A DNA stretch of 64,000 nucleotides from assembly GCA_000775715.1 (NCBI GenBank), contig JRWQ01000007.1, forward strand, positions 404,902 through 468,901, given 5' to 3'. Positions 9,273 through 19,433 of this stretch are shown here, in pieces. The translations under genes and the position numbers were made by a program. The notes under the pieces were generated by a model. The model saw nothing but the letters and a program-made list of their open reading frames with translations. It had not been told where the DNA came from and did not search any database. The stretch is from Vibrio tubiashii (GTDB lineage Bacteria; Pseudomonadota; Gammaproteobacteria; Enterobacterales; Vibrionaceae). Position 1 is the stretch's first letter, and each line of letters opens with the position of its first letter.

Positions 9273-11036
9273 ATGGAACTACAAACTATTAATTCGGATG
9301 GCTGGCTAGCGTCTTCGTGGCAAAGAAGCTCAAACGCTGGTTTGAAGCAAATTAAAAAACCAGACGATATCAATGTTTCAAACAGCTTGTTAAATGAGAG
9401 GCGTTACCAATCTCAGGCTGTGATTGAAGCGGTTGAAATTTGCGCCCTACCGTTGTTCAGCCAAGTCTTGGCTCGCACTGACAGTCGCCTTATTTTGACT
9501 GATGCTGAAGGCATAATTTTAGCAAGCTGGGGTCAGGAAAAGTTTCGTGAAAGGTTATTGTCTATCGCCTTGGAATCAGGCTCGTGTTGGCAAGAGCGAC
9601 TCAAAGGGACTAACGCGATTGGTACCGCTTTGTTTGAAAAAAAAGCGGTATCTATTATTGGCGATCAACACTATATAAAGCAGCATAGATTTATCAGCTG
9701 TTCGGCGAGTCCACTCTTCGACCATCAAGGGCAAATCGTTGGTATTCTGGATATCACCAGCGAGCAAAGTAAGCATGACGTTACCACTCAGCTTTTAGTG
9801 CAAAACATGGTTCAGCTAGTTGAAAACTATATGTTGACCAAAGTACCGAACGGTGCAATGCAGATCAATCTTGCACACAATGAATCTGTATTAACGAGTG
9901 GTTGGCAAGGAGTGGTCATCACCGATGAAAATGGCCAAGTCCTCGCACATAATCAAGTGGCGAAGCAACTCATCGATCATGTGTCTATCGTTGGTCAGCA
10001 TTTCGACGATTTGATGAAGCAACCCCATCAACAGAGTCAATTTGTGTTTGAGAGGAAACAACTCACGAAGAGGAATGCAACTAAGAAATGGTTGAGCTCT
10101 GGTTGTGATTTACATCATGGTGATGACAAAGTCGAACAAGCATGGCAGCAAGCAAATAAAGTCATTGGATGTGACATAAGTTTGTTGATCTTGGGTGAAA
10201 CTGGCGTTGGGAAAGGGGAGTTTGTTAAAGCCTTGCATAAGAATAGCGCCCGCAGCCAACAGCCCCTTATAACGGTTAATTGTGGCGCTCTACCTAAAGA
10301 GCTCATAGAATCTGAGCTCTTTGGTCATGCTGCTGGTGCATTTACAGGAGCGAGTAAAGAGGGATATTTAGGAAGAGTTCGCCAAGCGAATAAAGGGATA
10401 CTGTTTCTTGATGAAATCGGGGAAATGCCTTTAGATGCACAATGTCGATTGCTATCGGTTCTACAAGATAAAGTGGTGATGCCTGTGGGTAGCACTCAAT
10501 CCTATCAAGTTGATATTCAGGTTATTGCTGCAACCCACCAAGACTTAGAGAAGCTAGTAGAGCAGGGGAGGTTTAGGCAAGACTTGTATTATAGGCTGAA
10601 TGGATTGGTGGTGACACTTCCACCTTTACATCAACGTCAAGACAAAGCAGACATAATCCATTCAATCCATAACAAACATCAACAGAACGAACAATCAATA
10701 GCTCCTGCTCTCATGCAACTTTTAATCGACTATCGTTGGCCTGGGAATTTACGTGAGTTGGACAATATTATCAAGGTAACGAGTTTGATCGCATGTGATA
10801 CTGAAGAAATTGGCATTGAGCATCTTCCGCCTCACTTTGTACAACCTTTGATGGCTCAGCATAGCAGGCAAAAAACTGAACCTTCTAACAACCTCCAGGC
10901 AACATTAAACACGACGTTAATTGACACCTATCAAGCGCATAATGGCAATATCAGCAAGGTGTCTAGAGTACTTGGTATTAGCCGTAACACTGTTTATCGG
11001 AAACTGAGAACGCTTGGTTTGATAAAATCAAATTAG
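9273..11036 (+). CDS. AcoR-like sigma-54-dependent transcriptional activator
   Basis: Enhancer-binding protein expected to activate the divergent aldB. The N-terminal part (about residues 50-200) is GAF-like sensory sequence; the centre is a sigma-54 AAA+ domain with Walker A GETGVGKGE, the sigma-54 contact loop GAFTGA and Walker B LFLDEIGEM. The C-terminus is a Fis-type helix-turn-helix (NGNISKVSRVLGISRNTVYRKL). The start is uncertain: ATG 9273 has a GGAACAGG site and clears the upstream inverted repeat, while ATG 9252 lies inside the direct repeat. The inducer is unknown; relatives answer to acetoin, alcohols or aldehydes. Confidence 0.9.
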   Translation: MELQTINSDGWLASSWQRSSNAGLKQIKKPDDINVSNSLLNERRYQSQAVIEAVEICALPLFSQVLARTDSRLILTDAEGIILASWGQEKFRERLLSIALESGSCWQERLKGTNAIGTALFEKKAVSIIGDQHYIKQHRFISCSASPLFDHQGQIVGILDITSEQSKHDVTTQLLVQNMVQLVENYMLTKVPNGAMQINLAHNESVLTSGWQGVVITDENGQVLAHNQVAKQLIDHVSIVGQHFDDLMKQPHQQSQFVFERKQLTKRNATKKWLSSGCDLHHGDDKVEQAWQQANKVIGCDISLLILGETGVGKGEFVKALHKNSARSQQPLITVNCGALPKELIESELFGHAAGAFTGASKEGYLGRVRQANKGILFLDEIGEMPLDAQCRLLSVLQDKVVMPVGSTQSYQVDIQVIAATHQDLEKLVEQGRFRQDLYYRLNGLVVTLPPLHQRQDKADIIHSIHNKHQQNEQSIAPALMQLLIDYRWPGNLRELDNIIKVTSLIACDTEEIGIEHLPPHFVQPLMAQHSRQKTEPSNNLQATLNTTLIDTYQAHNGNISKVSRVLGISRNTVYRKLRTLGLIKSN

Positions 11037-11540
11037 TGTGATGATTTTTCAAAAATTAACCTCTATGTTTAAACTTATTTTATGAGGTGAAATTTTCATC
11101 AACACTTGGTTTAACGGCCACTTCTGTCCTTTATTTACTCTTTTCAAACTTGTTTGCACGCCAAATTCTATTTATGTGCCTATCGTTTTTATTCTAAAAG
11201 TCTATTTAAATGTCAAATCATGATTATTAAATGGCTGCATTCTTGTTGGGTTGTCTCATTTTTAATAATTTGACTGTTATGGTCTCAAAAGTGAGATTGT
11301 GGTCATTGGTTAGATATGGTGCAAAACATGCGACAAAACTTATATTCATTGGGGGTGTTGGTACTAATTCCGTGATTTTTATAGGTGCTATTTTACCAAA
11401 TACAGATACTTTTTTTGTTTATCAAAAATGAGACTTTACTTTCAGAGCTAACATATTAAAAATAACCACGCTTTTATATATTTCTTTGAAGCCATACGTA
11501 GAAATTATTATTGATAACTTAATTACCCAAGGACTACGAC
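11037..11540. other. AT-rich leader upstream of the exopolysaccharide operon
   Basis: About 500 bases, clearly more AT-rich than the flanking genes. I see no convincing gene. A 66-codon open frame at 11231-11431 lacks a ribosome site and recognisable sequence. The region must hold the promoter of the polysaccharide operon and, being AT-rich and long, is a plausible H-NS and activator target, but I cannot point to a specific operator. Confidence 0.5.
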
Positions 11541-12974
11541 TTGGGGAAGGTAGCACACCTAAATATGGACATGACAACGCACAGTAAGGTTAAATTCGGG
11601 GAAGAGGAGTCAAGTGCTCTGTACCGAATTATTGATGGAATTGTAATTATACTATGCTTGCTTGCAATATCCGCAATTTATCTGGGTGATTATTCGAAAA
11701 TTTACACTATTGCTGGACTCGTTTCAGCGCTATTGTTTGTATTTTTCGCTGAACAATCTGGGCTTTATAGATATAACGGTGTCTTTGTTCAAAGACACGA
11801 GTTCAAAAATATTGTCGGAGCTTGGTTAAAAACCCTTCTTGTTCTGCTACTTTTTGCTTTCTTTGCTAAGTGGACAGAGGTGCACTCTAGAGTTGTTGTA
11901 ACGACTTGGATGCTGATAACTCCGGTTCTACTTATTTCAAGTCGATTAGCCGCCAATCAACTGTTGAGAGCGCACTATAAAAAGCACCAATACAAGCAGA
12001 AAGCAATTATAGTAGGCGTCTCCAACGCGGGGATTAGATTGGCGCACGATATCGTTAAAGATAAATCTTCAAGTCTTGATTTTGTCGGTTTTTATGACGA
12101 CCGTGACGAGGATCGACTAGCAAAAGAAGGACTGGTGAAGCCAATCCTAGGTACGATTAAAGAGTCGGTAGAAAAAGCTAAGAAGCGCGAAATTCGACAT
12201 GTATACATTGCATTGCCGATGGGTGAAGTTCAGCGAGTAAAGAATGTGGTTAAAATGTTTTCTGATACCACCGCACGTGTTTACTTAATTCCTGATATTT
12301 ACACCTACGAACTGATGCAGGCTCGCTGGAGAACTATCGGTAATAGCCCAACGATTAGCATACAGGATACGCCATTCTATGGTTTGGCAAGTGTTGTTAA
12401 GCGTGTTGAAGATATTGTATTGGCCTCCATCATTACGCTTTTAATAAGCCCGGTTTTGTTGTTTGTTGCCGCAGGCGTGAAGTTATCTGGTCCTGGTCCA
12501 ATAATTTTCAAACAGTTGCGGTATGGACTAGATGGTCAGGCTATTAAAGTATGGAAGTTCCGTTCCATGAATGCCACAGACAACGGGAATGTCGTGAAAC
12601 AAGCGACAAAAAACGATCCAAGAATTACTAAATTCGGTGCTTTTATCCGTAAAACTTCTCTTGATGAACTTCCACAGTTTATCAATGTAATTCAGGGACG
12701 AATGTCTATTGTCGGCCCAAGACCCCACGCCGTAGCTCATAACGAAGAGTATCGTCAGATCGTTGACAAATACATGCTTCGTCACAAGGTGAAACCAGGT
12801 ATTACTGGCTTAGCTCAGATCAGTGGCTATCGAGGTGAAACCGATACACTCGATAAGATGGAAAAACGTGTTGAGTATGACCTCAAGTACATCCAGAACT
12901 GGAGCCTGTCACTCGATCTTAAAATTATATTCATGACAATTTTTAAAGGCTTCGTTGGAAAAACGGCATACTAG
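11541..12974 (+). CDS. Undecaprenyl-phosphate hexose-1-phosphate transferase (VpsL/WcaJ type)
   Basis: Initiating enzyme of polysaccharide synthesis: it transfers a sugar-1-phosphate onto undecaprenyl phosphate at the inner membrane. Four N-terminal membrane helices (about residues 28-145) precede a Rossmann-like region (KAIIVGVSNAG), another membrane segment near 295-315 and the catalytic domain (KVWKFRSM, KTSLDELPQF, VGPRPHA, KPGITGLAQI). Glucose is the common substrate in VpsL-like proteins but is not provable here. I keep TTG 11541 because AAGGA lies 7 bases upstream; ATG 11565 or 11571 are alternatives. First gene of a compact operon running to 25304. Confidence 0.92.
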   Translation: MGKVAHLNMDMTTHSKVKFGEEESSALYRIIDGIVIILCLLAISAIYLGDYSKIYTIAGLVSALLFVFFAEQSGLYRYNGVFVQRHEFKNIVGAWLKTLLVLLLFAFFAKWTEVHSRVVVTTWMLITPVLLISSRLAANQLLRAHYKKHQYKQKAIIVGVSNAGIRLAHDIVKDKSSSLDFVGFYDDRDEDRLAKEGLVKPILGTIKESVEKAKKREIRHVYIALPMGEVQRVKNVVKMFSDTTARVYLIPDIYTYELMQARWRTIGNSPTISIQDTPFYGLASVVKRVEDIVLASIITLLISPVLLFVAAGVKLSGPGPIIFKQLRYGLDGQAIKVWKFRSMNATDNGNVVKQATKNDPRITKFGAFIRKTSLDELPQFINVIQGRMSIVGPRPHAVAHNEEYRQIVDKYMLRHKVKPGITGLAQISGYRGETDTLDKMEKRVEYDLKYIQNWSLSLDLKIIFMTIFKGFVGKTAY

Positions 12975-12983
12975 GGACTAAAG

Positions 12984-14219
12984 ATGAAACTCAATAAATC
13001 TACAATCTTCATTTCAATGCTAGCCGGGAGTTTCTGCTACGCTGCGCACGCAGAGGAAGAGCGCGGCTACGTTACTGATTCGGGGATTAGAATCACGCCA
13101 CTATTTGAAAGTAGCCTAGAGCACAACGACAACATTGGTCGTTATTCAAGTAGTCAAGAACGCGAATCTTCGGGAGTGCTGATTTTAGAACCCGGTATTG
13201 CATTCGAATCGGATAGAGGTGGTAATGACTATCTTGTCGCTTACCAAATTTCTTCGGGTTCTTACTTTGATAGTAGCGATGACAACTTTTTGGACCACAA
13301 GTTTGTTACTAACAACTTTTTTAGATTGAACGCAAGACACGGTATTTCTCTCAACTACAACCTATTGATGCTGCATGAAGAGCGGGGTACTGGTTTAAGT
13401 GCTGGTGATAGCTTAGCAACGATTGTGACTGATCCTGTTGAATATCTGATCAACGATATCAATAGTACTTATGTATTTGGTAGTGAAGGCGCGACAGGGC
13501 GTGTTGAGCTTTCTATCGGTTATCTGGATCGTAAGTATCAAAACTATCGTGAGATTTCAGCTGCGAACTTTGCCCAGTTGAGTACCAAGTATAAAGATTT
13601 CGATGAAGTTAGTGGTGGGGTGGCTTTTTACTACAGAGCGATGCCAGCGACCCAAGCGCTGTTCGAAATCAACCTTGTCGATCGAGAATATGACTTATTG
13701 GACCCAAGCACTGATCGTTCACAAGATAGCTTAGATCATTTCTATATGGTTGGTTCTAAATGGGACATTTCGGGTAAAACTACCGGTAAGCTACGACTGG
13801 GTCTACAAAACAAAAAGTATGATGACGCTCAGCGAGATGAATTCAGAGGCTTTAGTTGGGATGTGGATTTGACATGGAATCCTTTGCAGCACTCAGAGGT
13901 TTCGCTCATTGGTGGCCAAAGAGCAAGAGATCCAGATCAAGGTAGCGATTATGTAAAAGATGTTTACGTCTCAACAGCTTGGAAGCATTACTGGCGATCT
14001 AACTTGTTTAGTGATGTCCAGTTAGAGATTCGAAACAGTGACTACTCTAATTCGAGCCGAGATGATGACTACTACAAAAATCGTCTTGCTTTTGGGTACC
14101 GAATTTATGACATGACAGACTTGGTTATGGGTTGGAAGTACGAAAAAGTTAATTCAACACTTAGTCAAAATAGCTATGCGCAAAATGTCTGGTTTATGTC
14201 CGTCAATCTTGCTCTTTAA
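12984..14219 (+). CDS. Outer-membrane beta-barrel protein of the exopolysaccharide locus
   Basis: Exported protein with a signal peptide (residues 1-23, ending HA-EEE) and a mature part full of alternating aromatic/polar strands, ending in a C-terminal aromatic strand (NVWFMSVNLAL). It fits the BBP2/EpsL-like barrel group found in exopolysaccharide operons. It sits 9 bases after the initiating transferase and before the short Wza-like gene. Since that Wza lacks a membrane-spanning C-terminal part, this barrel is the natural candidate for the outer-membrane pore (inference). Confidence 0.75.
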   Translation: MKLNKSTIFISMLAGSFCYAAHAEEERGYVTDSGIRITPLFESSLEHNDNIGRYSSSQERESSGVLILEPGIAFESDRGGNDYLVAYQISSGSYFDSSDDNFLDHKFVTNNFFRLNARHGISLNYNLLMLHEERGTGLSAGDSLATIVTDPVEYLINDINSTYVFGSEGATGRVELSIGYLDRKYQNYREISAANFAQLSTKYKDFDEVSGGVAFYYRAMPATQALFEINLVDREYDLLDPSTDRSQDSLDHFYMVGSKWDISGKTTGKLRLGLQNKKYDDAQRDEFRGFSWDVDLTWNPLQHSEVSLIGGQRARDPDQGSDYVKDVYVSTAWKHYWRSNLFSDVQLEIRNSDYSNSSRDDDYYKNRLAFGYRIYDMTDLVMGWKYEKVNSTLSQNSYAQNVWFMSVNLAL

Positions 14220-14243
14220 TAACTACACTCGAGGAAATTACCA

Positions 14244-14774
14244 ATGAGCTTGAATGTTCGCGCTCTAGTCGTTTTGGTTGCAATTTTACTCAGCCCTTTT
14301 TCCGCTGCGTTTCAGGGCACTTATAAACTGGGTGCTGGAGATAAAATTCAGATCTCGGTTTATGGCGAAGAAGACTTGTCTATCGATGAGCTTTACATCA
14401 ATAACAGTGGCAATTTTGATTACCCATATTTAGGCCAAATTTCTGCTTTGGACAAGACACCTGAGCAGTTGAAAGCCGAGATAACATCAGGGCTGAAAGG
14501 TGATTACTTAATTTCACCTAAAGTTCGAGTCAGCGTTGTGGAGTTCAGAAGCATCTATGTCAACGGTGAGGTTAAAAAGCCAGGTGGATATGAATATCAA
14601 CCAGGTCTCACTGTGGATAAAGCGATTGCACTTGCAGGTGGCTTTACTGACCGCGCCGCTAGAAACAAGGTCTTTGTTTCCAAGGCAGGTGACGATGACA
14701 CCAAAACTAAGGCGAAACTATCTGCCAAAGTTTTGCCAGGTGACATCATCGTTATTGAGCAGAGTTTTTTCTAA
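14244..14774 (+). CDS. Short Wza-like polysaccharide export protein
   Basis: Periplasmic part of a Wzx/Wzy-type export machine. After a signal peptide (residues 1-22) the protein has a Poly_export domain (KLGAGDKIQISVYGEEDLS) and one SLBB domain (SIYVNGEVKKPGGYEYQPGLTVDKAIALAGGF). At 176 aa it is under half the length of E. coli Wza (379 aa): it has no lipobox Cys and no C-terminal amphipathic helix to form an outer-membrane barrel. The upstream barrel gene may supply that function. GAGGAAA precedes the ATG. Confidence 0.9.
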   Translation: MSLNVRALVVLVAILLSPFSAAFQGTYKLGAGDKIQISVYGEEDLSIDELYINNSGNFDYPYLGQISALDKTPEQLKAEITSGLKGDYLISPKVRVSVVEFRSIYVNGEVKKPGGYEYQPGLTVDKAIALAGGFTDRAARNKVFVSKAGDDDTKTKAKLSAKVLPGDIIVIEQSFF

Positions 14775-14809
14775 CTTTATTTCCTTCAATTGCAACATTG
14801 GAAGTTTGA

Positions 14810-17029
14810 ATGTCCAACAATTTTAAAAGTGGTGTTTCAGAACGAGAACAACTGATCGATATCGGTTACTACTTGCACCTAATCAAAACGCGTTTGCTAT
14901 CCATTGGCATGTTTGCATTTTTGTGTACTGCTATTGCGATACTGTTTGCGTTATCCATTACCCCAACTTATAAGGCAACAGCGACACTGTTGCTTGAGGC
15001 TACGACTAAAAAAGCCATTTCGATTGAAGAAGTGGTAGGTATTGATACCCGAGCAAAAGAGTACTACCAGACACAGTTTGAAATCTTGAAATCAAATCAA
15101 GTCGCACAGCGCGTGATTGATAAACTTGATCTTGCGCAGTACGTTGAGTTTAACCCTAGTATCGAAGAAAAAGAACCTGGTTTCTTTGATGAAATAAAAG
15201 AGAGTATCTACTCTAGTCCGGTAATTGCTTCGTACGTTAACTCTGATGAGGGAACGGAAGTTGACCCGTATGCTCAAGCTGCGGCGATCAATCGTCACGT
15301 GTTGAAGGTGTTCAAGTCGAAGTTGACGATTACACCTATCAGACACACACAATTAGTTAAAATTTCCTTTGAATCTAGAGACCCTGTTCTGGCGGCCGAA
15401 ATTGCCAATGAAGTCGGGGTAGCCTTTATTGAAAATAATCTTGAATCAAAACTATTGGCGACAGAGCAAGCAACCGGTTGGATTAATGAACGACTGGCAT
15501 CATTAAAACAACAGTTGGATCAGTCTGAACAGGCGCTACTTTCATTTTTGCAACGTCAGGAATTGATTGATGACAGTGGCATTGTTGCTTTGACCAGTTC
15601 GGAGTTGTCAAACTTGACTGATCGAATCGCGATGGCGACGAATAAACGTATTGAAACCCAATCACTGTATAACGCACTTAGGTCCAATCGTAATGCGGAT
15701 GTTTCTACACTGGCTTCAATTTCGGTTATCTCAAATCACCCACAGATCCGAGATATAAGGCTGGCAGAGTCTAATGCGGTTAAGCAGGTGAGTGAGCTTT
15801 CTAAGCGTTATGGGCCTAAACATGACAAGATGATTCAGGCTAATGCTCAATTGAAATCTATTCAAGAACGTGCTCAAGCACTTAGCCAGAAATTGATCAA
15901 CGGAATCGAAAAAGAGCTTGCTAGTACACGAGAGCAAGAAGCTATGTTGAAAAGTGAGCTGATTAGTAAGAAAGAAGAGTTTCAGTCACTTAGTGTTGTT
16001 AAACGTGAGTATGATTCGCTAAAACGCGAAGTTGATACCAACGCCAAGCTATATGACCTGTTCTTGACTCGTCAAAAAGAAACTTCAGCAACAAGTGATT
16101 TCAGCTCAGCTAATGCAAGGTTCAGTGATCGAGCGTTGGTTCCAGAGTATCCAAACAAACCGAATCGTAAGTTGATCGTCATGCTGGCTTTCTGTGCGAG
16201 TATCGGTTTTGCAGTATTGCTCATCATCTGCCTCGATGCTTTTAACAATAAGATCGAATCTGCACGTGATTTCGAAAACAAGTTAGGCTTGCTTCCTACG
16301 GGTACCATTCCACAGATCAAGGACAAGCAGTTTAAGAAAGCGCCACTTGATTCGAAGGTGTTTAGCAATGAGAAGTTTTCTGTGTTCCAAGAGTCGGTTG
16401 ACTCGATCAGAACGTCTCTTTACATCAATATGCGCAACTCTGAGCGTAAATTGCTAGCGGTGTCATCATCGGTTCCTCAAGAAGGCAAAACTACAACGTC
16501 AATTAATCTCGCGATGTCTTTTGCCAAACTAGAGCGCGTACTATTGATCGATTGTGATTTAAGAAAACCTTCTGTATCGGCCCGTTTTAGTCTACCAGCC
16601 AGCCAGCCAGGGCTGACTAATGTATTGCTTATGAATACGCCAGTCGAAGAGTGTATCACCAATGTGGATGGCTCGAACTTGGATGTGTTAAGTGCGGGTA
16701 TGATGGCCCCAAATCCTCAAGAGCTATTAAGTAGTCAAGGATTTGAAGCTTTGCTTCAACAACTCGCAGAGAAGTACGATCGCGTGATCATTGATACACC
16801 ACCTATTTTACCGGTTAAAGACGCATTCATTATTGGTAAGCTCACGCAAGGCATACTACTAGTCCTAAAAGCCAATAGTACGACTAAGTCAGTATACAAG
16901 CACACGATGACCCTATTTACTAAGCACCAGATTTCGATCGATGGTGTGATACTAAATAAGGTATCTGCACCTAAGAAAGGTCATCACAACTATTCAGAAT
17001 ACTCAAAGTACGCCTACGGAAAGGCGTAA
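14810..17029 (+). CDS. Wzc-like chain-length determinant and BY-kinase
   Basis: Inner-membrane polysaccharide co-polymerase fused to a cytoplasmic tyrosine autokinase; it controls chain length and export with the short Wza. Membrane helices lie near residues 33-55 and 446-466 and enclose a periplasmic Wzz domain with long coiled-coil stretches. The kinase part has Walker A (PQEGKTTTS), Walker A' (LLIDCDLRKP) and Walker B (VIIDTPP). A C-terminal tyrosine cluster (NYSEYSKYAYGKA) is the autophosphorylation site. The low-molecular-weight phosphatase at 25334 is its likely antagonist. Confidence 0.93.
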   Translation: MSNNFKSGVSEREQLIDIGYYLHLIKTRLLSIGMFAFLCTAIAILFALSITPTYKATATLLLEATTKKAISIEEVVGIDTRAKEYYQTQFEILKSNQVAQRVIDKLDLAQYVEFNPSIEEKEPGFFDEIKESIYSSPVIASYVNSDEGTEVDPYAQAAAINRHVLKVFKSKLTITPIRHTQLVKISFESRDPVLAAEIANEVGVAFIENNLESKLLATEQATGWINERLASLKQQLDQSEQALLSFLQRQELIDDSGIVALTSSELSNLTDRIAMATNKRIETQSLYNALRSNRNADVSTLASISVISNHPQIRDIRLAESNAVKQVSELSKRYGPKHDKMIQANAQLKSIQERAQALSQKLINGIEKELASTREQEAMLKSELISKKEEFQSLSVVKREYDSLKREVDTNAKLYDLFLTRQKETSATSDFSSANARFSDRALVPEYPNKPNRKLIVMLAFCASIGFAVLLIICLDAFNNKIESARDFENKLGLLPTGTIPQIKDKQFKKAPLDSKVFSNEKFSVFQESVDSIRTSLYINMRNSERKLLAVSSSVPQEGKTTTSINLAMSFAKLERVLLIDCDLRKPSVSARFSLPASQPGLTNVLLMNTPVEECITNVDGSNLDVLSAGMMAPNPQELLSSQGFEALLQQLAEKYDRVIIDTPPILPVKDAFIIGKLTQGILLVLKANSTTKSVYKHTMTLFTKHQISIDGVILNKVSAPKKGHHNYSEYSKYAYGKA

Positions 17030-17038
17030 GGAACAATT

Positions 17039-18175
17039 ATGAATTCGGTAAAGAAAGTTTTAACTGTGTTTGGTACGCGCCCTGAAGCGATCAAAATGGC
17101 GCCGCTGGTTCATGCCCTCGAGAGCAGCGCAGGGGTGGAGTCGAAAGTATGTGTAACCGCACAACATCGAGAGATGCTCGATCAGGTTCTAGAGCTTTTT
17201 GAAATTCAGCCAGACTATGACCTTGACCTAATGAAAGCTGGGCAGACCTTAAATGATGTTACTGCACGTATAGTGACTGAGTTGAAAGATGTCCTCGAGG
17301 ACTTTAAACCTGATGTCGTTTTGGTTCATGGTGACACTGCAACGACGTTTGCTGCCTCGCTTGCGGCATATTATCAGCAAATTAAAGTAGGGCATGTTGA
17401 AGCTGGTTTGAGAACGGGAGATATTTACTCTCCTTGGCCGGAAGAAGCCAACCGTAAGCTAACGGGCTGTTTGACGGAATATCACTTTGCACCTACTCAA
17501 CAGTCTAAGGATAACCTGTTAGCGGAAGGCTACGCTGATAAGAATATTGTTGTCACGGGCAATACCGTTATTGACGCTCTTTTCTGGGTAAAAGCAAAGA
17601 TCGAGTCTGACCATCAGCTAGCAGAGCAAATGCAAAAAGAGTTTTCGTTCTTAGATGCTGATAAGAAACTGATATTGGTTACTGGTCATCGACGTGAAAG
17701 TTTTGGCGGCGGGTTTGAGCGTATTTGTGAAAGTTTAGCGATTATCGCTAAAAAGCATCCGGATTGTCAGGTTGTCTATCCTGTTCATTTAAATCCTAAC
17801 GTTCAAGAGCCAGTTAATCGTCTACTATCTGGCGTTGATAATATTCACCTGATTGAGCCTCAGCAGTATTTGCCATTTGTATATTTGCAAACTCAGGCAC
17901 ATATTATTTTGACAGATTCTGGTGGTATTCAAGAAGAGGCACCATCTTTAGGTAAGCCTGTACTTGTGATGCGAACCACGACAGAAAGGCCAGAAGCTGT
18001 TGCAGCTGGAACGGTAAAACTGGTTGGTACTGACGTTGATGTGATTACTTCAGAGATAGATACCTTGCTTACTGATGCACAAGCATACGAGGCAATGAGT
18101 CGTTCGCATAATCCGTATGGTGACGGTGAAGCTAGCTATAGAATTATTGCCCGTTTGGTTGACGAAAGTGTTTAA
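17039..18175 (+). CDS. wecB: UDP-N-acetylglucosamine 2-epimerase (non-hydrolysing)
   Basis: Cytoplasmic enzyme interconverting UDP-GlcNAc and UDP-ManNAc. The 378-aa length is standard for WecB. The opening [17 protein letters not shown], the VHGDTATT and [10 protein letters not shown] blocks, TGHRRESFG and the C-terminal [23 protein letters not shown] are all characteristic. Its presence in the operon implies ManNAc or a derivative (for example ManNAcA) in the polysaccharide, although no WecC-type dehydrogenase is seen nearby. It lies 9 bases after the kinase gene and overlaps the next gene by 8 bases. Confidence 0.96.
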   Translation: MNSVKKVLTVFGTRPEAIKMAPLVHALESSAGVESKVCVTAQHREMLDQVLELFEIQPDYDLDLMKAGQTLNDVTARIVTELKDVLEDFKPDVVLVHGDTATTFAASLAAYYQQIKVGHVEAGLRTGDIYSPWPEEANRKLTGCLTEYHFAPTQQSKDNLLAEGYADKNIVVTGNTVIDALFWVKAKIESDHQLAEQMQKEFSFLDADKKLILVTGHRRESFGGGFERICESLAIIAKKHPDCQVVYPVHLNPNVQEPVNRLLSGVDNIHLIEPQQYLPFVYLQTQAHIILTDSGGIQEEAPSLGKPVLVMRTTTERPEAVAAGTVKLVGTDVDVITSEIDTLLTDAQAYEAMSRSHNPYGDGEASYRIIARLVDESV

Positions 18176-19433
18176 GAAACTAGCGGTCTATTTTTCGGCC
18201 AATTTGGTTGCCCAACTAATTACGTTACTGTCGTATCCTTTAATTACTCGAGTATACGCACCGTCTGAACTTGGTTTGGCTAGCCCTATAGTGATGGGGC
18301 TAGCTATGTTTATGTCATTCTCGAGTCTGAACTTACCTTACTACGCGATGACTTTGCAATCTCGCCAAGACAGAGCGGAAGCTTTTTCAGCATCGCTCTA
18401 TGTGACGTTGGCGATGCTGCCGTTGATTGTTCTGTTGAGCGTGGGCTACTTTGTTTCAGTGGAACACTATCAAGCAGATTTAGTAGGGTTAACCCTTATG
18501 GTGACGTTGGCATTTATTGGTTCATCCCTGCTGCTTACCACGGAGAGGTTCCTACAATACCATTCACGTTTTAATGTGGTTTCACTTAGCTTAGTGCTTG
18601 CGGCAATTACAGGTGTGATTGCAAAATTGGCTTTTGCGTATATGGGAATGGGGTACTGGGGTTTACTTAATGCTTTTGTTTTAGGTTTAGTGGTGCAGAT
18701 TACTGTTTGTGTTTTGGCGAGTATTTCAAAGCAAGACTTCAAAGAGATTTTTGCTCACTTGCCAGTTAGAAAATTGAAGATATTCGTTGCTCAAACGCAA
18801 TTTACCTTTTATCGAACTTCTCAAGCTTTTGTTTGGTTCGTTGCGACTGTTTCCATCTCGTCAATTATCTTGATCTTATATGGTGAGCGTGAGGCAGGGG
18901 TATTCTCTTTAGCATGGTTGATGTCTTCAGCAGTGGCAAACATTTTAGGCAAGGCTCTGTTTGATGTGTACTTCTCGAACGCTTCTAAACTCACAACCTC
19001 AGAGTTTATCGAACACAGTAAAAAGTACTGGTCTAACATTGCTAAGATAATCCCAGTGTTATTTCTGATCTCTCCGGCGGCTTACTATATTGCAGGACCA
19101 CTATTTGGGGCAGTATTTGGGCAAGAGTGGGTTACATCGGGCTACATTGGTGTTGTTTTACTCTGTTCGTTCGGGTTTGGCTCGGTATTAGCTCCTGTTT
19201 TTATTGCATACATTCGTTGGAACAAACAACACATTCAATTAGTGTTTTCTCTGCTGACATTTGCGTTACCTCTTGCGGCAATTTACCTCTGTCATTACAT
19301 GGAGTTGTCTATGAGTCAGGCTATTTTTAGCTATGGGCTCGTGAACATTGCCCTGTTGTGTTTCTCCGCTTGGTATTGCTACCGATTGGTTTTCCAGCTA
19401 AAGCACGGTGAGGGTCACTGTGTTACAGGTTAA
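18168..19433 (+). CDS. Wzx-type polysaccharide flippase
   Basis: Multi-span membrane protein (about 12 hydrophobic segments) that should flip the undecaprenyl-linked repeat unit to the periplasm. The opening [28 protein letters not shown] is the hallmark of the polysaccharide-transporter MOP family. I place the start at GTG 18168, overlapping the wecB stop by 8 bases; the frame is open 51 bases further upstream but that stretch lies wholly in wecB. The overlap suggests translational coupling. Confidence 0.9.
   Translation: MFKKLAVYFSANLVAQLITLLSYPLITRVYAPSELGLASPIVMGLAMFMSFSSLNLPYYAMTLQSRQDRAEAFSASLYVTLAMLPLIVLLSVGYFVSVEHYQADLVGLTLMVTLAFIGSSLLLTTERFLQYHSRFNVVSLSLVLAAITGVIAKLAFAYMGMGYWGLLNAFVLGLVVQITVCVLASISKQDFKEIFAHLPVRKLKIFVAQTQFTFYRTSQAFVWFVATVSISSIILILYGEREAGVFSLAWLMSSAVANILGKALFDVYFSNASKLTTSEFIEHSKKYWSNIAKIIPVLFLISPAAYYIAGPLFGAVFGQEWVTSGYIGVVLLCSFGFGSVLAPVFIAYIRWNKQHIQLVFSLLTFALPLAAIYLCHYMELSMSQAIFSYGLVNIALLCFSAWYCYRLVFQLKHGEGHCVTG

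Noticed and set aside
11283..11296. TCTCA-N4-TGAGA palindrome in the polysaccharide leader
   Set aside because: Arms of only 5 bases in AT-rich DNA; too short to call an operator.
11231..11431. 66-codon open frame upstream of the polysaccharide operon
   Set aside because: No ribosome site, no recognisable sequence, AT-rich intergenic setting; most likely chance.
11541..11556. GGAAGGTAGC as a possible RfaH ops element
   Set aside because: It departs from the ops consensus GGCGGTAGCGT and lies across the start of the first gene instead of in the leader.
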